The position numbers were made by a program, and so were the translations under genes. 64,000 bases of DNA, from NCBI RefSeq assembly GCF_900185725.1, contig NZ_FYAU01000032.1, positions 116,331-180,330 on the forward strand, read 5' to 3'. Below, one piece after another: positions 1 to 9,771 of the stretch (the first letter of the stretch is position 1; the number at the start of each line of letters is the position of its first letter). This stretch comes from Stappia sp. TSB10P1A. GTDB taxonomy: Bacteria > Pseudomonadota > Alphaproteobacteria > Rhizobiales > Stappiaceae. Below the pieces are notes generated by a model. The model did no database searches. It had not been told where the DNA came from and saw only the letters and a list, made by a program, of their open reading frames with translations.

Positions 1-149
1 TATTTGCCGGCGATATCCTCGTCCGAGACATCCTTGAACTCGCCGCCGTCCCGCAGGACCGAGAAGTTCTGGACATCGATAAAGAGGATCGCGGAGGCAG
101 CCGGATCGAGCGGGATATCGCGTGTGGTCGGATGGGCTGCGGCCATCAT
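1..149 (-). CDS. Isochorismatase-like cysteine hydrolase (5' part only)
   Basis: Only the first 50 or so codons lie in the window; the gene runs off the left edge. The translation begins MMAAAHPTTRDIPLD and carries ILFIDVQNF, the first strand and catalytic Asp of the isochorismatase-like hydrolase fold. Family members hydrolyse small amides such as N-carbamoyl compounds, ureas or nicotinamide; the substrate cannot be told from this fragment. Its ATG overlaps the TGA of the upstream amidohydrolase gene, so the two are probably translationally coupled in one minus-strand operon. Either of two adjacent ATGs (149 or 146) could be the start. Confidence 0.7.
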   Translation of the reverse strand, partial: MMAAAHPTTRDIPLDPAASAILFIDVQNFSVLRDGGEFKDVSDEDIAGK

Positions 150-952
150 ACGCTTCCTTCAAGGCTTTGCGCCGCCAGACGAAGGGAGGCGGCCAGCCGG
201 TCCGCCCACTCCCGCTGTCCGCGGTCATCGGTGATGAGATCGTTGCGCGTTTCGATCAGCACGTGCGGGATGCCGCGCCTTTCGCCGTGAACGGGTATCG
301 TGTAGTCGGAGAGATCGTCGACGACATAGGGCTCGTTGAGCTTGACCGTGACATGCGGATTGGCGCGCGCGAACAGGTCGGCCAACCGTTCGGCAAGACG
401 GGCGTCGCGATTGTACAGCAGGCCGAGCTCGAAATCCCGCCGGGCGCCCGTTGCGCGCATGACCGGAGTGAAACTGTGGACGGTGACGAGAAACAGCGGG
501 CCGCCGCCGGCTTGCCGATCATCGAGCGCCGCCGCGATCGCGGCATGCAGCGGCCGGTGGATTTCCTCGAAGCGGCGGCGCCGGTCGATCTCGGCAACCT
601 CCGCATTGGCGGGCACCACGGTGCCGTCGCTCTGCCTGACGACACAGCCGTCGGACTCGTAGGGACGATTGCAATCGATCACGAGGCGGCTGTAGCGCTG
701 CAGGATGAGAGGCGCGTCAAGGCGCTCGGAAAGCCCCCGGGCAAGCCCCTCCGCCCCCACGTCATAGGCGATGTGCCGGTCCATTTCCTGCGGATCGACG
801 CCGAGGTCGCCAAGCGCCGAAGGCACGGCACGCCCCGCATGTTCGCAGATCAGGAAAATGGCGGATCGGCCGGAGATATTGACCCATTCCACCGGATGCG
901 GGTCGCCCGACTGCAGCAGTCCAGTGATGTCGGGATCTGCGAACCTGAGCAT
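146..952 (-). CDS. N-formylglutamate amidohydrolase family protein
   Basis: The protein of about 268 residues has the family marks ICEHAG near the N-terminus, NRPYESDGCVV in the middle and HSFTP further on. N-formylglutamate amidohydrolases release formate from N-formyl-L-glutamate in histidine breakdown, but many relatives next to amide hydrolases and glutamine-synthetase-like ligases act on other N-acyl glutamates. The chosen start is the ATG at 952 (MLRFADPD); the frame stays open to a TTG at 1018, so a longer form is possible. It is divergent from an RpiR regulator and a glutamine-synthetase-family gene, which suggests one regulated pathway for a gamma-glutamyl or N-formyl compound. No other hut genes are visible, so a hutG label is not justified. 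Confidence 0.75.
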   Translation of the reverse strand: MLRFADPDITGLLQSGDPHPVEWVNISGRSAIFLICEHAGRAVPSALGDLGVDPQEMDRHIAYDVGAEGLARGLSERLDAPLILQRYSRLVIDCNRPYESDGCVVRQSDGTVVPANAEVAEIDRRRRFEEIHRPLHAAIAAALDDRQAGGGPLFLVTVHSFTPVMRATGARRDFELGLLYNRDARLAERLADLFARANPHVTVKLNEPYVVDDLSDYTIPVHGERRGIPHVLIETRNDLITDDRGQREWADRLAASLRLAAQSLEGSV

Positions 953-1109
953 GGAGGACGGTATCCGTGAGGCGGCCAGGACGATCTCGGCACGCGGGGC
1001 TTCGATACCGCAAATCAAAGAAATTTATCGATCATAGTCAATCGCATTTTTCCATTTGACTAATTTTTTCCAAAAAGGGAATATCCGCTCCAACAAGGGG
1101 AACTCGCCA
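953..1109. promoter_or_regulatory. Divergent promoter region with repeated TTTTTCCA
   Basis: This AT-rich gap separates the minus-strand amidohydrolase operon from the plus-strand regulator. It contains two direct copies of TTTTTCCA at 1047-1054 and 1065-1072, 18 bp apart, which could be an operator for the adjacent RpiR-type regulator. No clear -35/-10 pair could be assigned, so the regulatory role is inferred from position and from the repeat. Confidence 0.4.
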
Positions 1110-2012
1110 ATGAGCGATGTGACTTCGTCTTCGACGATCCGCACCAGAATTCGGGAAGCATCCAGCCAGCTCACCGCAAGCGAACGCAAGATCGCCAACG
1201 CCATCCTTGCCGACTATCCATTCGCTGGTCTGGAGAATATTCAGGAGCTTGCCGCCAGGACCGGCGTCAGCGCTCCGTCGATCACGCGATTTGTCAGCAA
1301 GATCGGCTGCGGCGGGTTCCAGGATCTACAGCGGCAGTTGATCGCCGAGCTGAAAGCCGGACAGAGCTCGCCTGTCGACCTGATGTCCAGCCAGACCCCG
1401 GTCGGCCACTCGGATTTTCTCTCCGAATATGTGGCGCGCCTCTCGGCCGTGATGCAGGAAATGGTCGAGACCGTGCCGCAGGCACAGTTCGACAGTCTCG
1501 CCAGCCTCCTTGCGGACCCAACCCGCAACATCTTCCTGCTTGGCGGCAGGGTGAGCGACTGCATCGCCTCGTTCCTGTCCGTTCATCTCCGGCAGATTCG
1601 CAGCGGCATCTATCACATGGCCGACAATCCCGAGTTCTGGCCGGAACATGTGTTGCGCATGCGCAAGAAGGACGTGGTGCTGATCTTCGACTTCCGCCGC
1701 TATCAGATCAGCCTCTCCCGGCTTGCGAAATCCATTGCGGAACAGCGCGGAGCGACGATTGTCGTCGTGACCGACAAGTGGATGTCGCCGGCGGCAAGAC
1801 ACGCCGATCACATCGTGGCGTTGCCGATCGATGCCGGCACGGCCTGGGATACGGCCGCGGCCGCCCTGGCTCTTGTCGAGGCACTGATCGTGCGCGTCTC
1901 CGAGACCGACTGGGAAGCCACACAAAAGCGCATCAGGGACTGGGACGGCATTCGCTTCGCAATGCCCGGATACGACCAGGACAGACTGAACGGGGATGTC
2001 GATGAGACGTGA
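1110..2012 (+). CDS. MurR/RpiR family transcriptional regulator
   Basis: About 300 residues. The N-terminal RpiR helix-turn-helix domain (roughly residues 8-80) includes QELAARTGVSAPSITRFVSKIG, and a C-terminal SIS-like domain (about 125-260) contains FLLGGRVS and IFDFRRYQ, as in sugar-phosphate-responsive regulators. The start is the ATG at 1110, preceded by AAGGGG about 7 bases upstream; an in-frame ATG at 1056 lacks such a site. The gene overlaps the glutamine-synthetase-like gene that follows, so the pair is probably co-transcribed and the regulator likely controls this gene and the divergent hydrolase operon. The ligand is unknown. Confidence 0.85.
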   Translation: MSDVTSSSTIRTRIREASSQLTASERKIANAILADYPFAGLENIQELAARTGVSAPSITRFVSKIGCGGFQDLQRQLIAELKAGQSSPVDLMSSQTPVGHSDFLSEYVARLSAVMQEMVETVPQAQFDSLASLLADPTRNIFLLGGRVSDCIASFLSVHLRQIRSGIYHMADNPEFWPEHVLRMRKKDVVLIFDFRRYQISLSRLAKSIAEQRGATIVVVTDKWMSPAARHADHIVALPIDAGTAWDTAAAALALVEALIVRVSETDWEATQKRIRDWDGIRFAMPGYDQDRLNGDVDET

Positions 2013-3315
2013 GGAAATGATGGTCGCCTGCTGCGGCGACCTTTCGGGCAAGGTGCGCGGCAAGGCTTTCCCTGTGTCGCAGTTCGACAAGCGCCTCAAG
2101 CGGGGCGTCGGCTGGACGCCGACCAACGTGCAGATCACCTGCTTCGACGCGATCGCCGACAGCCCGTTCGGCTCGCTCGGGGATCTCGTGCTCATTCCCG
2201 ATCCCGCGACCCGCGTCAGCATCGAGAGCGAGGCGGGAGCGCCGAACGAGAACTTCGTGCTCGGCAACATCCGCTATCTCGACGGCCGCCCCTGGGAGTT
2301 CTGCACGCGCTCGATCCTCGAGGCCGCGCTCGCGCGGTTGAAGACGGTTGCGGGCGTGACGCTGTACGGCGCTTTCGAACACGAGTTTCAGATCAAGCAA
2401 CTGACCGGGGAGATCGGCAAGGCCTTCACGCTCGCCGCTTTCCAGGAAGAACGGCATTTCTGCGAAGCCGTCGTCGCCGCCATGCGCGATGCGGGCGTGA
2501 CCCCGGACACGATCCTGAAGGAATTCGGCGCCGGCCAGTTCGAGGTGACGATGGGGCCGCAAAAGGGCGTGACGATCGCCGACCATTCGCTGGTCACACG
2601 CGAAATCGTCGGTCTCGTGGCGCGTGAACTCGGCTACGATCCGACGTTCACCCCGATCCGCGATCCGGCCGGCGTCGGAAACGGCGTCCATGTTCACCTG
2701 AGCATGCTCGATGATGCGGGCACTCCGGTGACCCACGACCCGCAGGGCAAGCACGAGCTCTCCGAGGTCGCCGGCATGTTCGTCGCCGGGATCCTGAAAT
2801 ATCTGGATGCGATCATCGCCATCACCGCCCCGAGCGTCGTGTCCTATCTCCGGCTGACGCCGCACCGCTGGAGCGCTGCCTTCAACAATCTCGGTTTTCG
2901 GGACCGCGAAGCCTCGGTGCGCATCTGCCCGGTGTCCGACATCAGCGACATCGCCCGCGCCGCCCAGTTCAATTTCGAGTTCAGGGCAGCGGATGCGGCG
3001 GCCAACCCGCATCTGGCCCTGGCGGCGATCGTGCATGCCGGTGTCCAGGGCATTGAAGAGCGATTGCCGGTGCCGGAGGCAACGCAGGAGGATCTGTCGC
3101 TGCTCGACGCCGACGCCCTTGCCGCCCGCGGCTTCATTCGGCTCCCGCAGACGCTTGAGGCCGCCCTGGAACGCTTCGAAGGAAACCCGGTCGTTCGCGA
3201 CTGGTTTCCCGCCGGCTTCCCGGAGGTCTATGTCAAACACAAGAAGGGCGAGATCGCCTACCTGGACGGCAAGACGCAGGGCGAGATCTGCGCGGCCTAC
3301 GAAGCGGTCTATTAG
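1996..3315 (+). CDS. Glutamine synthetase family protein (gamma-glutamyl ligase)
   Basis: 439 residues, typical of the GlnT/PuuA-like branch of the glutamine synthetase family. Visible marks are the N-terminal beta-grasp part, the metal-binding pattern YGAFEHEFQ, the NGVHVHLSM stretch and the C-terminal NNLGFRDREASVRICP. These enzymes ligate glutamate to ammonia, amines or polyamines at the cost of ATP. Neighbouring amidohydrolase and cysteine-hydrolase genes suggest a role in using an amine or a gamma-glutamyl compound rather than housekeeping nitrogen assimilation. The start overlaps the regulator gene by 17 bases; an ATG six bases further on is an alternative. Confidence 0.85.
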   Translation: MSMRREEMMVACCGDLSGKVRGKAFPVSQFDKRLKRGVGWTPTNVQITCFDAIADSPFGSLGDLVLIPDPATRVSIESEAGAPNENFVLGNIRYLDGRPWEFCTRSILEAALARLKTVAGVTLYGAFEHEFQIKQLTGEIGKAFTLAAFQEERHFCEAVVAAMRDAGVTPDTILKEFGAGQFEVTMGPQKGVTIADHSLVTREIVGLVARELGYDPTFTPIRDPAGVGNGVHVHLSMLDDAGTPVTHDPQGKHELSEVAGMFVAGILKYLDAIIAITAPSVVSYLRLTPHRWSAAFNNLGFRDREASVRICPVSDISDIARAAQFNFEFRAADAAANPHLALAAIVHAGVQGIEERLPVPEATQEDLSLLDADALAARGFIRLPQTLEAALERFEGNPVVRDWFPAGFPEVYVKHKKGEIAYLDGKTQGEICAAYEAVY

Positions 3316-3352
3316 CGCGGCGACCCGCGCGATCCGAAACGCACCGCCGGTC

Positions 3353-3381
3353 CCCGAAGGGCCAATCGACAGCCCTTCGGG
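3353..3381 (+). terminator. Hairpin after the glutamine-synthetase-like gene
   Basis: A 9-bp perfect stem, CCCGAAGGG / CCCTTCGGG, with an 11-nt loop starts 38 bases after the stop codon. No T-run follows, so it may be only a weak terminator or an mRNA-stabilising stem. Confidence 0.4.
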
Positions 3382-3396
3382 ATGCCGAAGACGTCA

Positions 3397-3468
3397 CGCC
3401 ACTCTATTTTTCCGAAACAAGCATCTGATATTCCTTGAGAAAGAAAATACTCGGGCGAGAATACCATG
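3397..3468. other. Att-like sequence resembling the left arm of the ICE
   Basis: This stretch resembles the left end of the ICE at 11883-11959. It has a core-like CGCCACTCTA (7 of 10 matches to the ICE core), AAGCATCTGA at 3419-3428 (identical to 11909-11918) and ATACCATG at 3461-3468 (ICE: ATACCGTG at 11952-11959). The distance between the last two blocks is 42 bases here and 43 in the ICE. The simplest reading is the decayed left attachment site of a second element that used the same guaA target. That interpretation is inference; the similarity is directly visible. Confidence 0.5.
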
Positions 3469-3477
3469 TGATCTGGG

Positions 3478-3769
3478 CCCTGGGGTCCCTGCCGCTCAGC
3501 GCAGAGCCCTTGGATTGATTTTTGGCCCCATGCGGCCTGGTTTCCCGGTCTCCATTTGATGGCGTGTTCGTACGGCGTCATGTTACCGAGCGCCGAATGT
3601 GGCCGGTGCGATTGCAGTCCTTACGCCACCTGGCGATGCCCGGCCTCGCCTGACCGAGGGTGGTGAACAGCGTCTCGTTCAGGCATTCGTCGCGGAAGCC
3701 GCCGTTGAACGCGTCTACCCCGGCGTTCTGGGCCGGTTTGCGCTCAAGCGAGGCGCGCGCCTGGATCAT
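3478..3769 (-). pseudogene. IS3-family transposase OrfB, C-terminal remnant
   Basis: Two overlapping minus-strand frames together give the end of an IS3-family integrase-type transposase. One frame (3578-3769) reads FNGGFRDECLNETLFTTLGQARPGIARWRKDCN. The continuation MTPYEHAIKWRPGNQ lies in another frame starting near 3581. A frameshift separates them and the N-terminal catalytic part is missing. It lies next to an att-like sequence and marks decay or rearrangement at this island edge. Confidence 0.7.
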
Positions 3770-4347
3770 AGGCGATCCAGGAACTCAAGCACTCGGAGGG
3801 TGAGCAGCGCGGTCGCATCCGCGTCGTACGACGGAAGCGAGCTGTCAGCGAAGTAGTGCTGATCGCCTGGGTACAGGAAGAGTTCCGCCTCCGCGACTTT
3901 CTCCACCAACTCGCGGGCGGCGTCGATATCGCCCTCGCCGACGAACATCGGGTCATTGTCCATCCCGTGGATTTGAGCTGCCACGCCGTCCGGCCAAGGC
4001 CCGAAAGCCCACTCGCCAGTTATCGGCAGGCAAGAGTGGAAGAGCAAGGCCCCACGGGCGCCGGGCCGGGTCTGCGCAAGCTGCTGTGCCGGCAGCACAC
4101 CGAACGAGAACCCCGCGTAGACAAGTTCGAGAGGCAATCCGTCGGCGGCTCTGACGCCGCGCTCCCGCATTTCATCGAATCCCGTCTCCCCGATATAGGC
4201 AAGCCCCTCGTCGATACTTTGAAAGGTGAGCCCGTTGAACAGATCGGGCGTGTGAACGACGTGCCCCCCGGCTCGCAAGTCGTCGGCGAAAGCGCGCACA
4301 CCCGGGGTCAGCCCCTGCGCGTGATGGAACAGCAAGACCTCAGCCAT
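3766..4347 (-). CDS. Dienelactone hydrolase family protein
   Basis: 193 residues with the alpha/beta-hydrolase layout of dienelactone hydrolases: an N-terminal VLLFHHAQGLTPGVRAFADDLR, the nucleophile elbow AGFSFGV (Ser rather than the classical Cys) and a late histidine in YPGDQHYFAD. Such proteins hydrolyse dienelactones or related small esters; the Ser version suggests a general esterase. It stands alone between an IS remnant and gene fragments, with no catechol pathway nearby, so the substrate is unknown. Confidence 0.75.
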   Translation of the reverse strand: MAEVLLFHHAQGLTPGVRAFADDLRAGGHVVHTPDLFNGLTFQSIDEGLAYIGETGFDEMRERGVRAADGLPLELVYAGFSFGVLPAQQLAQTRPGARGALLFHSCLPITGEWAFGPWPDGVAAQIHGMDNDPMFVGEGDIDAARELVEKVAEAELFLYPGDQHYFADSSLPSYDADATALLTLRVLEFLDRL

Positions 4348-4438
4348 ATGGAACCTTCCGGTTGGATGATCGCGGGCATGTCTGACCTGCTACTGCGCGA
4401 CGAATGCCGTCGACATGCAGAGAGTATTGGAGCGCGGA

Positions 4439-4639
4439 TCAGGACGGAAGGCGCCCGCGAAACAAACTGCAGCCATCAGCAAGGCGCGATCTTGAGACTT
4501 CCCGGAAACCAGCCTCGTTCATCCAGGTGCGAGAGAGACTTTCGGGGTATGAGCCACCGTGTCGGTAGGGGTTCAAAAAGTCAGGTTCATGAAAACGCCT
4601 TCGAACGGCCCCATCCCCATCGGCGAGGTGCACCGCCAC
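4439..4639 (-). pseudogene. Possible methyltransferase C-terminal fragment
   Basis: The stretch encoding PYRHGGSYPESLSRTWMNEAGF followed by about 20 residues looks like the last part of a SAM-dependent methyltransferase (tryptophan-containing helix, then EAGF). No SAM-binding half is found upstream. Recognition rests on a short motif, so confidence is low; it may be another fragment within a decayed stretch. Confidence 0.25.
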
Positions 4640-4863
4640 GGTCCGCGGCCTTGTACTTTCGCCTTTGATATCAGTGCCTTAAAAGCCGCGTCGGTGAGCT
4701 TGGACACTCCCCACTCTGATTTTTCAATGCCATAAGAGATTGATTTTATTTCAAAAAACTTGCTTTGCCCGTCAGCGCCGAGGAGTAGGCCGTCAAAGCT
4801 GGCGCAGTCAACGCTCACCCTGCCATCGCCGATCGCCGGGATGGCGGACGTCCAGGACGCCAT
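4573..4863 (-). CDS. Hypothetical protein, 96 residues
   Basis: An open frame with balanced composition (DGRVSVDCASFDGLLLGADG, then a KFFEIKSISYGIEKSEWG region). It partly overlaps the methyltransferase-like fragment in another frame. No family was recognised and no convincing ribosome site was seen. It may be a remnant or a small real gene. Confidence 0.3.
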   Translation of the reverse strand: MASWTSAIPAIGDGRVSVDCASFDGLLLGADGQSKFFEIKSISYGIEKSEWGVSKLTDAAFKALISKAKVQGRGPWRCTSPMGMGPFEGVFMNLTF

Positions 4864-4871
4864 CCTGTGCT

Positions 4872-5420
4872 CTACGCGACCAGGCCCCGCATATGCTTCT
4901 CGAAGCGGAACATGTCGTCGTCGCCAGGCAGACCCGGCTCACTCGGACGGTGAGGATCCGGGTGGCCGGCGTGGTGGTATTCGACGATGTGGAAGCCGCA
5001 GACGTTGACGTAGAAGTGGATGTTGCGCTTCTCGAAGTAGGGCGTGTGGGTGATCCAGACCTGCGTATCCGGATATGCCGCCTCGATGGCGGCCCAGGCC
5101 TTGCGACCGATGCCGCGCCCCAGTTCATCGGAGCGCACGTAGAAAAAATCGAGCGAGTTATGCTGCGTTTCGGTGTCGATCGACACCACGGCGCCGCCGA
5201 CCCAGCGGCCGTCTTCGAGAATCCGGTGAACGACGGCGTTCGGCGCCGCAAAGGAGGCGGCCACGTCGTCGTCGGACGGGATCGGGCCGTCGTCGACCGA
5301 TCCGAAGGTTTCCACGACCGCGACCGCGAAGGCGTCCTGAAGATCTTTGCGGAAGCGCGGCAGGTCGTCCTCGCGCGCGATGTCGAGGGTCACCTGGCCG
5401 GTTGTGGTTGCGGATTTCAT
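4872..5420 (-). CDS. GNAT family N-acetyltransferase
   Basis: 182 residues. The acetyl-CoA-binding motif region reads [18 protein letters not shown] (R/Q-x-x-G-x-G/A type) and is followed by a [22 protein letters not shown] stretch, typical for the C-terminal half of GNAT enzymes. The start at 5420 (MKSATTTG) follows CGGAGAA at good spacing; the frame is open further upstream but overlaps the efflux gene. It is downstream of the RND permease gene on the same strand with a gap of about 43 bases, so read-through is possible. The substrate is unknown. Confidence 0.8.
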   Translation of the reverse strand: MKSATTTGQVTLDIAREDDLPRFRKDLQDAFAVAVVETFGSVDDGPIPSDDDVAASFAAPNAVVHRILEDGRWVGGAVVSIDTETQHNSLDFFYVRSDELGRGIGRKAWAAIEAAYPDTQVWITHTPYFEKRNIHFYVNVCGFHIVEYHHAGHPDPHRPSEPGLPGDDDMFRFEKHMRGLVA

Positions 5421-5463
5421 CAATATTCTCCGAAATCTGTGTCGAGATGCGGCTGGCCATTGG

Positions 5464-8400
5464 TCACGTTGTGACCGCTTCGGCAGTTTCTTGCTTCGTT
5501 TTCCGCCCAGCAAATCGCATGATGAGCGTGAAGAAGACAGGCACGAAGAGCACGGCAAGGACCGTGGCCGAGATCATGCCGCCGAAGAGGCCCGTCCCCA
5601 GCGCGTTCTGCATCTCGAAACTCGGCCCCTTGGCGATGACCAGGGGCACGATGCCGAGCGTGAAGGCAAGCGAGGTCATCACGATCGGCCGCAGGCGGAG
5701 GCGCGATGCCGCTATGGCCGCCTCCCCGAGGCTCCTGCCCTCCGCGTGCAGCTTTCGCGCGAACTCCACGATCAGCACCGCGTTCTTCGCCGACAGGCCG
5801 ATCAACGTGATGAGGCCGACCTTGAAAAACACGTCGTTTTCCATGCCGCGCAGGTGCATCGCGATGACCGCTCCGAGAATGCCCAGCGGCACGACCAGCA
5901 TGACGGACAGCGGAATGGCCCAGCTTTCGTAGAGCGCTGCCAGAACCAGGAACACCACCAGGAAGGAGAAGGCGACGAGGATCGGCGCCTGCGCCCCGGC
6001 CTGGCGTTCCTGGAACGACTGCCCGGTCCATTCCACGCCATACCCACCCTGCAACTTCGATGCGAGGCGCTCGATCTCGGTCATCGCAGCACCACTCGAC
6101 ACGCCCGAGGCGGCATCGCCGGAGATGCTCAGCGAGGGATAACCGTTGTATCGGTTAAGCTGGAGAGGGCTGACCGACCACTCCGGCGTGATAACTTCAG
6201 CCAGCGGAACCATCCCGCCCTTGTCGTTGCGCACGTGAAGCTTGAGGACGTCTTCGACCTGCATGCGGTCCTTGGCTTCGGCCTGTATGATGACCTGCTG
6301 AAGCCGGCCCGCACGCGGGAAATCGTTGATGTAGGTCGAGCCCATCGCGGCGGCAAGCGTATCGCTGATCATCGAGAAGTTGACGCCGAGCGCCCCGGCC
6401 TTCGCGCGGTCGATGTTGAGGCGGACGCTCGGACCGCTCGGCAATCCGTCGACCCGGACGTTCTGCAGGAGCTTGCTGCCTCCCGCCAGCTTGATGAGGT
6501 CGTCGGCAACTTTCTGCAGCGCCTCCGCCCCGTTGCCGCTGCGATCGACAAGGCGCATCGCGAAGCCGGACGTCGTGCCGAGTTCCTCGATGGTGGGCGG
6601 CTTCATCACGAGGATTTCGCCTTCTGTCGTTTCCTGCATCGCCGCGCTGGCAGCCGCCACTTCTGCGTCGGTGCTGCCCGTCCGTTCGCTCCAGTCGCGC
6701 AGCGTCGTGAACGACATGGCGGTATTTGGTCCAGATCCGGAGAAGCTGAAGCCCATGACGGAGAGGTTGTTCGCAATATCGGGACGCGTCGCGACATGGC
6801 GGTCGAAGCCTTCCACGATCGCCTTGGTGCGCTCGGCCGTCGCGTCGGCCGGGAGCGTGTAGGACGTCATGAATGCGCCCTGGTCTTCGTCGGGCACGAA
6901 GGCGGTCGGCAACGAACTGTAGCCGAAGGCCAGCGCGCCTACGATCGCGGCGTAGACCAGCATCACGCGCATACCGCGTTTCACCAGTGCTCCGACCCAG
7001 GCAGTGTAGCGGCCCGTCAGCCGCTCGAAACCGCGGTTGAACCACGCGAAGAAACCCTTGCGCTCGTGATGAGGCGCGACCGGCTTCAGGATCGTGGCGC
7101 AGAGCGCAGGTGTCAGGCTGAGAGCGAGGAAGGCGGAGAAGAGGATCGAGACCGCCAGCGAGACTGTGAACTGGCGGTAGATCGCGCCGACAGAGCCCGT
7201 CGCCAGGCCCATCGGCAGGAACACCGCGGTCAGCACCAGCGTGATGCCGATGACGGCGCCCGCGATCTCGCGCAGGGCGCGACGCGTGGCATCCCGCGGC
7301 GAAAGGCCCTCGGTCGCCATCAGCCGCTCGACGTTCTCCACCACGACGATCGCGTCGTCGACGATGATGCCGATGGCCAGCACCATGCCGAACATCGTCA
7401 GCGCGTTGATCGAATAGCCGATCATCCACATCACCGCGAAGGTGCCGAGCAGCGCGATCGGCGCGACGATCGCCGGGATCAGCGTGTAGCGGATATTCTG
7501 GAGGAAAAGCAGCATGATGAGGAACACCAGCACCATTGCTTCAACCAGGGTCTGGACGACCTTGGTAATCGAGATCTTCACGAAGGGGGCAGTGTCGTAG
7601 GAGACTGCGTAGGCGACGCCGGACGGCATCGAGGGTGCCAGTTCGGCCAGCCGTGCGCGGACGTTCTCGGACGTGCTGACCGCATTGGCGCCGGGCGCGA
7701 GCTGGATCGCCGCCGCCGTCGCCTGCTTGCCGCCGTCGAAGATCGAGAAGCCGGAGGACTGGGCTCCGACCTCGATGCGGGCGACGTCGCCGAGCGTCAA
7801 CTTCGATCCGTCAGGATTCGACCGCAGCACCACCGCTGCGAACTGCTCCGGCGTCTCGAGCTGTCCGCTGACGCTGAGCGGCACGCTGATCGTCTGGCCG
7901 GGGACACTCGGCTCCTCTCCGAGCCTGCCCGGAGCCACCTGGATGTTCTGCGTCTGGATCGCCTGGATGATCTCGGCCATCGACAGCGAGTAGGATGTGA
8001 GCAGAGCGGGATCCACCCAGACACGCATCGCGGCCTCCGAGCCGAACGACTGCACGCGGCCGACGCCTGGTACTCGCTTCAGCTCCGGCGAAAGCTCGCG
8101 GGCGAGATAGTCGTCGAGCACCAGAGGATCGACCGCACCGTCGGCCGACCGCAGCGAGACGATCATGAGAAAACCCGAAGATGCGGCCTCAACCGACAGT
8201 CCAGCTCGCCGGACCTGCTCAGGCAGGCGGGGCTCGACCGACTTCAGACGGTTCTGCACGTCGACCTGAGCAAGCTCGGGGTCGGTCCCCGGCTTGAAGG
8301 TCACCGTGATGGAGGCGTTGCCGGAAGCGTCTGCCGAGGATTCGAAATAGAGGACGTTCTTGACAGCCGACAGCTCGCGCTCGATCGGCGCCGTCACGCT

Positions 8401-8577
8401 GTCGGTGACGGTCTGGGCGCTCGCGCCGACATAGCTCGCATTGATGCTGACGCTGGGCGGCGCGATCACGGGAAAGCGCGAGACAGGCAGTTGCGGGATC
8501 GCGACGATGCCGGCGATCGTGATGAAGATGGCAATGACCCAGGCGAAGACGGGGCGGTCGATGAAGAATTGGGGCAT
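5464..8577 (-). CDS. RND efflux transporter, inner-membrane subunit (AcrB/MexB/AdeB-like)
   Basis: 1037 residues, the usual length of hydrophobe/amphiphile RND pumps. It begins [18 protein letters not shown] (first membrane helix) and has the proton-relay segment [18 protein letters not shown] with the paired aspartates in the fourth helix, two large periplasmic loops and a membrane-rich C-terminal half. It would export drugs, detergents or similar compounds using the proton gradient. The periplasmic adaptor gene lies 9 bases upstream. No outer-membrane channel gene is present, so the pump must borrow a TolC-like channel from elsewhere. A divergent response regulator and sensor kinase mirror the adeRS-adeAB arrangement of Acinetobacter. 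Confidence 0.95.
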   Translation of the reverse strand: MPQFFIDRPVFAWVIAIFITIAGIVAIPQLPVSRFPVIAPPSVSINASYVGASAQTVTDSVTAPIERELSAVKNVLYFESSADASGNASITVTFKPGTDPELAQVDVQNRLKSVEPRLPEQVRRAGLSVEAASSGFLMIVSLRSADGAVDPLVLDDYLARELSPELKRVPGVGRVQSFGSEAAMRVWVDPALLTSYSLSMAEIIQAIQTQNIQVAPGRLGEEPSVPGQTISVPLSVSGQLETPEQFAAVVLRSNPDGSKLTLGDVARIEVGAQSSGFSIFDGGKQATAAAIQLAPGANAVSTSENVRARLAELAPSMPSGVAYAVSYDTAPFVKISITKVVQTLVEAMVLVFLIMLLFLQNIRYTLIPAIVAPIALLGTFAVMWMIGYSINALTMFGMVLAIGIIVDDAIVVVENVERLMATEGLSPRDATRRALREIAGAVIGITLVLTAVFLPMGLATGSVGAIYRQFTVSLAVSILFSAFLALSLTPALCATILKPVAPHHERKGFFAWFNRGFERLTGRYTAWVGALVKRGMRVMLVYAAIVGALAFGYSSLPTAFVPDEDQGAFMTSYTLPADATAERTKAIVEGFDRHVATRPDIANNLSVMGFSFSGSGPNTAMSFTTLRDWSERTGSTDAEVAAASAAMQETTEGEILVMKPPTIEELGTTSGFAMRLVDRSGNGAEALQKVADDLIKLAGGSKLLQNVRVDGLPSGPSVRLNIDRAKAGALGVNFSMISDTLAAAMGSTYINDFPRAGRLQQVIIQAEAKDRMQVEDVLKLHVRNDKGGMVPLAEVITPEWSVSPLQLNRYNGYPSLSISGDAASGVSSGAAMTEIERLASKLQGGYGVEWTGQSFQERQAGAQAPILVAFSFLVVFLVLAALYESWAIPLSVMLVVPLGILGAVIAMHLRGMENDVFFKVGLITLIGLSAKNAVLIVEFARKLHAEGRSLGEAAIAASRLRLRPIVMTSLAFTLGIVPLVIAKGPSFEMQNALGTGLFGGMISATVLAVLFVPVFFTLIMRFAGRKTKQETAEAVTT

Positions 8578-8586
8578 GGGGCGTCC

Positions 8587-9771
8587 CTACTGTGTGTCCG
8601 TCCGGACGGCAGGCTGGTGCGCCACCGTCTGGAGCTTCATTCCGTCGGTCGCGCGATCCTGGCCCCGGACCACGACCTCGTCGCCGGCGCTGATGCCTGA
8701 CAGGATCACGTACTGCCGGTCGACCAGCGGACCCAGTTCGACATTGCGGCGCCGTGCCGACTTGTCGGCTCCGACGACCGTCAACTGCGGCCGGCCGGAG
8801 CTGTCACGCACGATGGCTTCCTGCGGCACCGTCAGGGCGTTGGGATGGACTGAGCGAGGGAGTCTTGCGCGAAGGTACATGCCGGGCAGCAGTTGATCAT
8901 AAGGGTTCGGCACCTCGACGCGGATCGTAATGCTGCCCGTTCCCGGATCGACAGCGCTGTCGGAGAAACGGATGGTGCCTTGATACTCGTAGGGCTTGCC
9001 CGTGATGGTGAGAATGTCGACCGGCAGCCCGCCCGCCTCGTCTGCCTGTCCGTTCGCAAGCGCCTCTTCGAGTGCCTCACGGCGCATCGACGGCTGGTGG
9101 ACATCCAGGAAGAGGTGATCCAACTGCTGGACGACGGCCATTGGGTTGGTAGCGCCCGCCGTAGCGAGTCCGCCTTCGGTGATGAGTGCTTGCCCCACCC
9201 GCCCGGCGATCGGGCTGGTCACGGTGGCATGGGCCAGTTCGAGCAGGCGACGCGTCAGGTTTGCCCGCGCCTCTGCCACGCTCGCACGCGCCTGTGCCAG
9301 CGCCGCCTTCGCGTCTCCCAGGGCGGCGGCGGTTGCGGTCCGGCTTTCGGCCAAGGCCTTGATACGATCATGCTTGAGGGAGGCGTTGAGCTCGTCAGCT
9401 TCAGCGCGCGCCAGCACCGCCGAAGCGGCTTCCACATCGGCAGCGAATGGCGCGGGATCGATCTCGAACAGAGGCTGGTGGGCAGAGACCTCGGAGCCCT
9501 CCTTGAAAAGCACCTTGCGGACGATCCCGCTGACCTGTGGCCGTATCTCCGCGGTGCGCCGCGCGGACACGCGTCCCGGCAACTCCTCGTAGACGACGAC
9601 GCGACGGGGCTGGACGGTCAAGGTCGCCACGCGTGCGACCGCCGGTTCAGCCTGTTCCCGCGCACTTGCAGCCTGAGACGCTCGCGGCTCCCCGTTGTCG
9701 GAACAGGCGGCGAGAACCAGCAAGGCAATGCCGAGAACTGTGCGGGTGAAGTGGCTGCGGGCACGCATCAT
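8587..9771 (-). CDS. RND efflux periplasmic adaptor (membrane fusion protein)
   Basis: About 394 residues. The N-terminus has a lipoprotein signal ending LLVLAACSDNG (lipobox LAAC). The protein then shows the biotinyl-lipoyl-like half-motifs (RVSARRTAEIRPQVSGIV and SPIAGRVGQALITEG) flanking an alanine-rich coiled-coil hairpin, as in AcrA/MexA/AdeA. It links the RND pump to an outer-membrane channel. The start at 9771 (MMRARSHF) has GAAGGA 7 bases upstream; an in-frame ATG at 9792 is less well placed. It is the first gene of the efflux operon and its promoter lies in the gap shared with the divergent regulator genes. Confidence 0.92.
   Translation of the reverse strand: MMRARSHFTRTVLGIALLVLAACSDNGEPRASQAASAREQAEPAVARVATLTVQPRRVVVYEELPGRVSARRTAEIRPQVSGIVRKVLFKEGSEVSAHQPLFEIDPAPFAADVEAASAVLARAEADELNASLKHDRIKALAESRTATAAALGDAKAALAQARASVAEARANLTRRLLELAHATVTSPIAGRVGQALITEGGLATAGATNPMAVVQQLDHLFLDVHQPSMRREALEEALANGQADEAGGLPVDILTITGKPYEYQGTIRFSDSAVDPGTGSITIRVEVPNPYDQLLPGMYLRARLPRSVHPNALTVPQEAIVRDSSGRPQLTVVGADKSARRRNVELGPLVDRQYVILSGISAGDEVVVRGQDRATDGMKLQTVAHQPAVRTDTQ

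Noticed and set aside
5347..8700. Very long plus-strand open frame opposite the RND pump gene
   Set aside because: It is rich in His, Arg, Asp and Gln and has no family pattern. It is the antisense shadow of the high-GC pump gene, which has all RND motifs.
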